A DNA stretch of 5,884 nt from Bacillota bacterium (GTDB lineage: Bacteria > Bacillota > Bacilli > Alicyclobacillales > SLC66). The position numbers and the translations under genes were made by a program. Each line of letters opens with the position of its first letter. Position 1 is the first letter of the stretch. The notes under the pieces are model-generated. The model had not been told where the DNA came from. It saw only the letters and a program-made list of their open reading frames with translations, and did no database searches. Shown here one piece after another: positions 1 to 4,749 of this stretch. The DNA is taken from contig JAJZAS010000114.1 of NCBI GenBank assembly GCA_021799325.1, positions 1-5,884 on the forward strand, read 5' to 3'.

Positions 1-326
1 CGCTTATAGGGCATTCTGGCTTCAAACGCGTCAACAAGCAGCAACACGCCATCGACCATTTGAAGAATGCGTTCCACTTCTCCACTAAAGTCGGCATGTC
101 CAGGGGTATCGACGATGTTAATCAGATGTTCTTCGTATTGAATGGCTGTGTTTTTTGCAAGTATGGTGATGCCACGTTCGCTTTCCAGTTCATTGGAATC
201 GAGCGCACGCTCTGTAATCGATTCGTTGCTCCGGTAAATGCCGGATTGAACAAATAACTGATCGACCAGTGTCGTTTTTCCATGATCAACGTGAGCAATG
301 ATCGCGATATTACGCAAATGTTTCAC
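1..326 (-). CDS. typA: TypA/BipA ribosome-associated GTPase, N-terminal part (cut by left edge)
   Basis: This is the N-terminal 108 codons of a translational GTPase that binds ribosomes and helps large-subunit assembly and stress growth (family knowledge). The reading from GTG 326-324 starts MKHLRNIAIIAHVDHGKTT. It shows the P-loop (H12-V-D-H-G-K-T18), the G2 motif RGITI (51-55) followed by LAKNTAI, which is typical of TypA rather than EF-G or LepA, and the G3 motif DTPGH (73-77). The GTG start directly follows an in-frame TAA. It has a weak Shine-Dalgarno (GGCAGG, 8 nt away) and matches the usual TypA N-terminus. An extended -10 promoter lies upstream. One oddity: the segment after G3, normally EG-x-MPQTR, reads EARMPYKR at 102-109. 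The remaining ~500 residues lie outside the window, so a divergent TypA paralogue cannot be excluded. Confidence 0.92.
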   Translation of the reverse strand, partial: MKHLRNIAIIAHVDHGKTTLVDQLFVQSGIYRSNESITERALDSNELESERGITILAKNTAIQYEEHLINIVDTPGHADFSGEVERILQMVDGVLLLVDAFEARMPYK

Positions 327-450
327 TTAATTTGCCTGCCTTTTCATTTTAGATTGACGTTTCATTATATCATAAAAAAAAGGTTTCTTCGACAGCTTAT
401 TTATGAGACAATGATTTCGTGTTACGACGATTCTTTCATCAGGAGATACT
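327..450. other. divergent intergenic spacer between typA and the MFS gene
   Basis: This 124-nt AT-rich region separates two divergently transcribed genes. It contains the typA promoter on the minus strand and the leader and ribosome binding site of the MFS gene on the plus strand. For the plus strand only a weak promoter candidate is visible: TCGACA at 389-394, then AATGAT at 410-415 after 15 nt. The ribosome binding site is clear: AGGAGA at 441-446, just upstream of ATG 451. No convincing repressor palindrome was seen. Confidence 0.6.
364..372 (-). promoter_or_regulatory. extended -10 promoter element of typA
   Basis: On the minus strand the sequence TGATATAAT (372-364) is a perfect sigma-A -10 hexamer with the extended TGn motif, about 38 nt before the GTG start of typA. 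The -35 region, at 17-18 nt spacing, is poor (GTCGAA/TCGAAG), which fits an extended -10 promoter. A run of eight T residues lies just upstream of the TG motif, in the spacer. Confidence 0.6.
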
Positions 451-1674
451 ATGCAAAACGATATGAAAAGGCTATCATTTTTCCACTCATACCCTAAAGA
501 TTCCTACGTGTTTATGTTAGCAAGCTTCGTCAATTCTACCGGCAGTGCGCTCATGTGGCCACTCATTACGCTGTATGTGCATAACGTGCTACATCGAAGT
601 TATGGCGAGGCGGGACTTGTCCTCTTTTTTCAGTCTCTGGCAAGTGTGATCGGCCAATTTGTTGGTGGCGGCCTTTATTACAGGCTCGGAGCAAAAAACC
701 TGATCGTGGGTTCGCTGCTTCTTCAAGGGTTGGGGCAGATTAGTCTGATTTTTGCGAAGACGTGGTATGTGTATATTGGCATGATGACGCTAAACGGTCT
801 ATTGATGGCGATTACCATGCCCGCCATTAGCGCATTCATCGGCTTTCGTTGGCATGAACAACAATATCGGCTATTTAACGTGATTTATGTCAGCAATAAT
901 GCCGGTGTCGCGGTCGGTACCACGATGGCCGGCATTCTCGCCACGATTTCGTTTAGTTTAACGTTTTTGGTGAATGGCATCAGCACCATCGCCTTTTCAC
1001 TTTTCTTTTTCATCTATTTTCGCAAGATCAATCTTTCGAATGACAAAGCGATGAATGTGGGTCTTTCCCCTTACAGTGAGGAAACAAGCACCTGGTCACT
1101 CTTAAAGAATTACAAGCTGTATTTGTTCGTCTCACTTGGTTCCATGCTCATCTGGTTTTCCACTTCATCATGGAACTCAGGGGTAGCCCCTTACCTCAAT
1201 CAAAAAGGAATGAGTTTGTCCAGCTACAGTTTTTTATGGACGATCAACGGACTTGTGATCCTGTTTGGTCAACCCATCACTTCGCTTTACAATCGATTCG
1301 TCGCTAAATCCATTGGGTCTAGGCTGATTTCAAGCGCCTTATTTTATGCGATTGCGTTTGCATTCATGTGGCTGCTGCATCTCCAATACTATGATTTTAT
1401 CATAGGGATGTTTGTCGCCACACTGGGGGAAATGTTGATCTCCCCCAGCATCCCTTCGCTAATCACGCAAACGACAGGCAAATCAGCGCCATTTTATTTA
1501 GGCCTCGTAGGAGGGTTCGGCAGCGTAGGTCGATTGATTGGGCCGCTCCTTTTTGGCAACTTGTTTGATATTTGGGGAATATCCCCCATCCTCATGCTCA
1601 CTTCCATTTCCACCACTGTTGCGGTCTTCTTATTCACTTTTCAGCGATGGTTCGTTCAAGGAACGCGCACTTGA
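451..1674 (+). CDS. MFS transporter (12-TM, drug-efflux-like)
   Basis: This is a 407-residue polytopic membrane protein of the size and pattern of major facilitator superfamily antiporters. About 12 hydrophobic segments fall into two halves, split by a polar loop near residues 190-215. The TM2-3 loop carries a motif-A variant, GGGLYYRLGAK (72-82). TM5 has NNAGVAVGTTMAG (149-161), resembling the N-x-G...G...G motif of TM5, and TM11 has the glycine-rich LGLVGGFGSVGRLIGPLLFG. The second-half motif A is degenerate (LYNRFVAKSIGSR). ATG 451 is supported by AGGAGA ending 4 nt upstream. The sequence resembles DHA1/MDR-type exporters of Bacilli, but the substrate cannot be read from it. The gene stands alone, divergent from typA. 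Its 3' end overlaps the opposing permease gene by 45 bp. No linked regulator is evident. Confidence 0.85.
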   Translation: MQNDMKRLSFFHSYPKDSYVFMLASFVNSTGSALMWPLITLYVHNVLHRSYGEAGLVLFFQSLASVIGQFVGGGLYYRLGAKNLIVGSLLLQGLGQISLIFAKTWYVYIGMMTLNGLLMAITMPAISAFIGFRWHEQQYRLFNVIYVSNNAGVAVGTTMAGILATISFSLTFLVNGISTIAFSLFFFIYFRKINLSNDKAMNVGLSPYSEETSTWSLLKNYKLYLFVSLGSMLIWFSTSSWNSGVAPYLNQKGMSLSSYSFLWTINGLVILFGQPITSLYNRFVAKSIGSRLISSALFYAIAFAFMWLLHLQYYDFIIGMFVATLGEMLISPSIPSLITQTTGKSAPFYLGLVGGFGSVGRLIGPLLFGNLFDIWGISPILMLTSISTTVAVFLFTFQRWFVQGTRT

Positions 1675-3012
1675 GCGCGAACTCATCATTAGGTACAACA
1701 TAAAGGCGACGAGAAAACCCACGTAAAACGTCAAGTCCATGCCGTTTAAGGCTTTGGCGATCGGTCCTTCATATAACGAAGAATCCATAAATGGCACCGA
1801 TACCAAAATCCCGATCACAAAGCTTAAAAGCCCTGGCCAATATACGCTTGCTTCCGCCCTTTGGTCCACCGAGCGATGACGAAACGCTTTTTTTACATAA
1901 AAATCGGCAAACAACACGCCCATCCACGGTGTCATCCAGTACCCTAAAAGCAGTAAAAAGTTGTCATAATTTTGCTCGAATCCACCTGACCCAAGCAGGC
2001 TCAGCACAAGCCCGATCACCCCCGCAATAAGCGCAAGCGCCCACCTCGGCAAGCGAACATCAAGCGCACCTGCGGCGAGAGAATTGGAATACAGATTAAG
2101 CGCATCTGCCGCCGTTCCACCGAGAATGATTGCGACAACCGACACCGCCCCAAACGATCCCATGACCGTATGGAGCGCTGCGATGGGATTGGCGTTCGAA
2201 TTGCCCACCAACACGGCAACGGCCGCACCCAAAAGTTCCAACCACACAGAGGCAATAAAAGAGCCAAGAAACGCGTAGCCACCAATGCGCCTTTTTTGGG
2301 TATCAGGAGCAAGGTACCTGCTGTAATCAGAGGCATAAGGTCCCCAGCTTCCGATATAGGAAAATGCCGCTGCTACCATGATGACAAAGAGCACCCATGG
2401 TGACTTGACGTGCGGTTGATAGGCAACTAAGATCTGATGATGACTGAGCGCAATAAAAGTGACGATAAGAAACATGAGTCCTAGTACGACTGACATGATC
2501 CGCTCATAAAAATGAATCAAATTGTGACCATAAATAGCGAGCAGGCTTTGAATCACCACGAGAATGATGGCACCTTGCCAAAATGCCAGATGCGGGAACA
2601 ACACCTGGAGCCCGAATGTCCCCAAAATATTGTTGACGGTAAACCACCCAATTGTGCTGACATAATTAAAAATTGCCGGAATGTAACCGCCAATTCTGCC
2701 AAAGGTAAACCTAGTGATCATGAGTTGCGGTATTCCATAGCCAGGCCCCATGCTGGCGCTCAGCGCTAGTGCCAGACCACCAAGGATATTGCCAACAATG
2801 ATGGAAGCCACCACGTACGGCCAGGACATTCCAAGCGCAATCGGAAAAAATCCAAGTGCATAGTCTGCGATCGTCAAATTGCTGCCAAGCCAAAGCGTGA
2901 ATTGGCTTCCCGGCTTGCCGTGGCGCTCTGAGATTGCGATGCCTTCTACGCCATAGGGTTCAATAGCCACCACTTTTTCCCCATAACGCGTGGTATTAAT
3001 GGTTGTAGACAA
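1630..3012 (-). CDS. NCS1-family permease (purine-cytosine permease type), candidate NiaR-controlled vitamin B3 transporter
   Basis: This is a 460-residue membrane transporter of the nucleobase:cation symporter-1 family (Transp_cyt_pur). The N-terminus has the typical IEPYGVEGIAISERHGKP stretch, then about 12 TM segments. Family marks are GSNLTIADYALG (43-54), GWF in TM3 (122-124), WGPYASDYSRYL (223-234), NLYSNSL (306-312) and LGYWMTPWMGVLFADF (356-371). The frame is open upstream to 3072, but that part covers the -35 and -10 boxes. TTG 3012 is preferred because AAGGGG sits 8 nt upstream and the protein then starts MSTTINTTRYGEK. NCS1 members import cytosine, purines, allantoin, hydantoins or vitamins; yeast relatives carry nicotinamide riboside and pyridoxine. 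Position just downstream of a NiaR-type repressor, with a palindrome on the promoter, suggests niacin or a related compound (inference). An ordinary purine or cytosine permease is the alternative. Confidence 0.88.
   Translation of the reverse strand: MSTTINTTRYGEKVVAIEPYGVEGIAISERHGKPGSQFTLWLGSNLTIADYALGFFPIALGMSWPYVVASIIVGNILGGLALALSASMGPGYGIPQLMITRFTFGRIGGYIPAIFNYVSTIGWFTVNNILGTFGLQVLFPHLAFWQGAIILVVIQSLLAIYGHNLIHFYERIMSVVLGLMFLIVTFIALSHHQILVAYQPHVKSPWVLFVIMVAAAFSYIGSWGPYASDYSRYLAPDTQKRRIGGYAFLGSFIASVWLELLGAAVAVLVGNSNANPIAALHTVMGSFGAVSVVAIILGGTAADALNLYSNSLAAGALDVRLPRWALALIAGVIGLVLSLLGSGGFEQNYDNFLLLLGYWMTPWMGVLFADFYVKKAFRHRSVDQRAEASVYWPGLLSFVIGILVSVPFMDSSLYEGPIAKALNGMDLTFYVGFLVAFMLYLMMSSRSSARSLNEPSLKSE
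1664..1679. other. small GC hairpin at the convergent gene ends
   Basis: CGCGC (1664-1668) and GCGCG (1675-1679) form a 5-bp GC-only stem with the 6-nt loop ACTTGA, which contains the MFS stop codon. No T-run follows on either strand, so it is not a standard intrinsic terminator. It is the only compact structure seen where the MFS and permease genes meet. Confidence 0.3.
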
Positions 3013-3036
3013 AAAAATCGCCCCTTTTTTATTCGC

Positions 3037-3056
3037 TATATGTATATACACATATA
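3037..3056. promoter_or_regulatory. 20-bp palindromic operator candidate (NiaR) on the permease promoter
   Basis: The plus-strand sequence TATATGTATATACACATATA is an inverted repeat with 9 of 10 symmetric base pairs matched; only the 3044/3049 pair fails. It is centred on the -10 box of the permease promoter, where a bound repressor would block RNA polymerase. The gene immediately upstream encodes a NiaR-type repressor, so NiaR is the natural candidate ligand. I could not compare it with known NiaR boxes. Because the site is very AT-rich, part of the symmetry may be chance. Confidence 0.5.
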
Positions 3057-3072
3057 TATACAGCGAAGTCAA
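3043..3072 (-). promoter_or_regulatory. sigma-A promoter of the NCS1 permease
   Basis: On the minus strand TTGACT (3072-3067) is a 5/6 match to the -35 consensus. It is followed after 18 nt by TATATA (3048-3043) as the -10 box, a 4/6 match. The expected start of transcription near 3036 gives a short leader of about 25 nt with the ribosome binding site AAGGGG (3026-3021) and TTG start 3012. The promoter lies fully between niaR and the permease, so the permease can be expressed apart from the upstream genes. Confidence 0.55.
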
Positions 3073-3106
3073 GGGGCACTTACTAGTTTGCTAGATAGAG
3101 ATTTTG

Positions 3107-3631
3107 TTATTCGTATACCGTAATGCCTTTCTTTCGCAGTTCTTCGATCGCTTCCCGTACGCGCGTCTCATTGTCATACTCAATTTTGTGCATATGGTCG
3201 CCATCCGTTAACGATGACAATAATGCTGCTTTTTGCTGCCTCACCTGGTCCAGAAAATACTCCACATCTTTTCTCGATGCCAAATGCAGCGAACCCGTCA
3301 ATTCACCGTATAACGGATGCTCGACCTGCACGTTCATCACTCGCAATCCAAAATCCACAAACACAAACAATTCCTCACCCGTCAGTTCCGGAGGATGGGA
3401 AACAGACAGGATCATTTCCTTTCTTTGCACAGGCCTTTCGCTTTCGAGTAAATACCCTCTAGGTGTCGATAAGATCGGATATCCTGCTGCACGGAGCAAG
3501 GCGATATCGTGAACCACCACTTGTCTTGTCACCTGAAATAGCCTAGCGAGTTCCAGCCCTGATATGGGATCGTCTTTCTGTTGAAGCGTTGCGATGATTT
3601 TCGCCTGACGATCATCCCGCTCTTTTGGCAA
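3107..3631 (-). CDS. niaR: NiaR/YrxA-type transcriptional repressor of niacin/NAD genes (HTH_11 + 3H domain)
   Basis: This 174-residue cytoplasmic DNA-binding protein belongs to a family that uses nicotinic acid as co-repressor to shut off NAD biosynthesis and niacin uptake genes. Residues 5-60 form a winged helix-turn-helix (DDRQAKIIATLQ, then SGLELARLFQVTRQVVVHDI and the wing ILSTPRGYLL). The 3H domain follows, with H79, E87, H105 in EHPLYGELTG, TRK-like SRKDVEYFL, and LTDGDHMHKIE with H146 and H148. H79, E87 and a closely spaced C-terminal His pair match the metal-ligand pattern known for the Thermotoga member. The sequence aligns throughout with B. subtilis YrxA as I recall it. TTG 3631 is fixed by GAGGAGGAGG at 3645-3636. 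The radical SAM stop is 38 nt upstream, so co-transcription is possible. The downstream permease is its probable target; no nad genes are in view. Confidence 0.9.
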   Translation of the reverse strand: MPKERDDRQAKIIATLQQKDDPISGLELARLFQVTRQVVVHDIALLRAAGYPILSTPRGYLLESERPVQRKEMILSVSHPPELTGEELFVFVDFGLRVMNVQVEHPLYGELTGSLHLASRKDVEYFLDQVRQQKAALLSSLTDGDHMHKIEYDNETRVREAIEELRKKGITVYE

Positions 3632-3653
3632 CTTTCCTCCTCCTCACATCAAA

Positions 3654-3690
3654 CCAGAATTGTTGAATCCTATGATACAACAACTCTTGG
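3654..3690 (-). other. stem-loop at the radical SAM/niaR junction
   Basis: On the minus strand CCAAGAGTTGTTG (3690-3678) pairs with CAACAATTCTGG (3665-3654). The result is a 12-bp stem with one bulged A and one G-T pair, and a 12-nt loop holding the TAG stop of the radical SAM gene. It ends only 8 nt before the GAGGAGGAGG ribosome binding site of niaR. No T-run follows, so it is more likely an mRNA processing, stability or translation element, or an operator for autoregulation, than a terminator. Function is unproven. Confidence 0.4.
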
Positions 3691-4749
3691 TTGATAAGCA
3701 CATGCGGGATCGCTTGCCAGATAATCGCCACTCACCGCATAGGCTCTCGCCCGCGATCCCCCACAGACACTCCGATATTCGCAAATTCCGCATTTTCCCT
3801 GCAAGTTGGATTGATTTCTTAGCGACTGAAACATAGGGCTTTCCCGGTAAATTTCTGCAAGTGAGGTCGTACGGATTTGGCCTGCTGACACTGGCAAAAA
3901 ACCACTGGGATAGACTTCACCAATGTGAGAAATAAACACAAAGCCATTGCCATCACTTACTCCTGGCATGTTGGAGGAAACTGGTTTCCCCTGGTGCTGC
4001 AGCACGACGCGACGATAATGTGGAGCCTCCGTGGTTTTAATTGTCAGCCGACTAGATTGAGACTTCTCGTACAGCCACTCCATGACTTCTTCAGCCTGTT
4101 CGGGGCTCACCATGTCTTGTTCGCGACCGCGACCAGTCGGTACGAGGAAAAAGACGCTCCACAAAACCGCTTCATGTTTCTCTACCAGATCGGCGATATT
4201 CGGCAAATCCGCAAGATTATGAGTGGATACGGCAGTATTGACTTGAATTGGCATTTGTATTTGCTTTAGGATCGATAGACCTTTCATTGTCAAATCAAAC
4301 GATCCGCGCGTCCCACGAAAGTGATCGTGGATTTCCGGGGTGGATCCATCGAGGCTGAAGGCAATTCGCGCTAGCCCTGCCTCTTTTCCTTTTAAAAGCG
4401 CATCATACGTCACCCTTGGTGTGGCACTTGGTGTCATTGCCACCTCCAGCCCTTGCTTTTTTGCATAGGCGATCAGATCATATAAGTCCTCTCTTTCAAG
4501 AGGGTCCCCCCCTGTGATGACGAACAAGGGATGATCCATCCCCGCAATTTGATCAATTAAACGATACCCCTCTTCTGTTCTTAATTCACGGGGATCGCGA
4601 TGCCTTTGCGCCTCAGCACGACAATGCATGCAATGCAATTGGCAGGCCCGCGTTACTTCCCATATCACAATAAATGGATTGATAGAAAAATCCCTTTTCC
4701 ATTTGCGCATCCGTTCTACATCTGTAATCACTTGATTCATCCTCATCAT
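3670..4749 (-). CDS. radical SAM/SPASM-like protein, TIGR04053 type, related to NirJ/AhbD
   Basis: This 359-residue cytoplasmic enzyme cleaves S-adenosylmethionine with a 4Fe-4S cluster to start radical chemistry. The cluster motif is C36-QLH-C40-MH-C43 after VIWEVTRA, with the SAM-binding ITGGDP at 78-83 and SLDGS near 132-136. WSVFFLVPTGRGR and KTTEAPHYRRVV match the TIGR04053 pattern I recall. The C-terminal cluster site is C320-x2-C323-x5-C329-GGSRARAYAVSGDYLASDP-A-C350, very like NirJ and AhbD, which modify haem precursors. The earlier SPASM cysteine is replaced (YPSGF), so one auxiliary cluster is expected. A GTG at 4782 is in frame, but ATG 4749 is preferred: GAGGTG lies 7 nt upstream and the ATG overlaps the previous stop as ATGA. 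ATG 4746 and 4740 are alternatives. The substrate is unknown; a tetrapyrrole is plausible by family, peptide modification less so. Confidence 0.85.
   Translation of the reverse strand: MMRMNQVITDVERMRKWKRDFSINPFIVIWEVTRACQLHCMHCRAEAQRHRDPRELRTEEGYRLIDQIAGMDHPLFVITGGDPLEREDLYDLIAYAKKQGLEVAMTPSATPRVTYDALLKGKEAGLARIAFSLDGSTPEIHDHFRGTRGSFDLTMKGLSILKQIQMPIQVNTAVSTHNLADLPNIADLVEKHEAVLWSVFFLVPTGRGREQDMVSPEQAEEVMEWLYEKSQSSRLTIKTTEAPHYRRVVLQHQGKPVSSNMPGVSDGNGFVFISHIGEVYPSGFLPVSAGQIRTTSLAEIYRESPMFQSLRNQSNLQGKCGICEYRSVCGGSRARAYAVSGDYLASDPACAYQPRVVVS

Larger units (their letters stand above)
3011..3077 (-). terminator. nested hairpin with T-run between niaR and permease (terminator / RBS-masking candidate)
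   Basis: In a transcript reading through from niaR, GCCCCTT (3077-3071) pairs perfectly over 7 bp with AAGGGGC (3026-3020). The second arm is followed by GA and seven T residues (3017-3011), the form of an intrinsic terminator. Inside lies a second imperfect stem, CGCTGTATA...TATAGCG (3065-3034). The 3' arm contains the permease ribosome binding site, so the fold would also hide it. A transcript started at the internal promoter (about 3036) lacks the 5' arm and leaves the site free. The stem, T-run and overlap are seen directly; termination and masking are inferred. The long loop lowers confidence. Confidence 0.45.

Noticed and set aside
389..415. Promoter for the MFS gene (TCGACA, 15 nt, AATGAT)
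   Set aside because: The -10 is weak and the spacing short, so it is mentioned only within the intergenic entry and not called as a separate feature.
60..497. Two plus-strand open frames (60-257 and 282-497)
   Set aside because: The first is antisense to typA, and the second covers the typA start, the spacer and the MFS start in another frame; neither has family features.
1791..2893. Several open frames on both strands inside the permease gene
   Set aside because: All overlap the clearly conserved NCS1 coding frame and look like frame shadows.
3013..3072. N-terminal extension of the permease to a TTG at 3072
   Set aside because: It would place the -35, -10 and palindrome inside the coding region, has no ribosome binding site, and gives a low-complexity Y/I stretch not found in NCS1 N-termini.
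3084..3095. CTAG-TTTG-CTAG mini inverted repeat after niaR
   Set aside because: Only 4 bp of stem with no T-run; too short to call a terminator or operator.
3123..3512. 129-codon plus-strand open frame opposite niaR
   Set aside because: It is the antisense shadow of a well-recognised NiaR gene, with serine-rich non-domain composition and no ribosome binding site that I could support.
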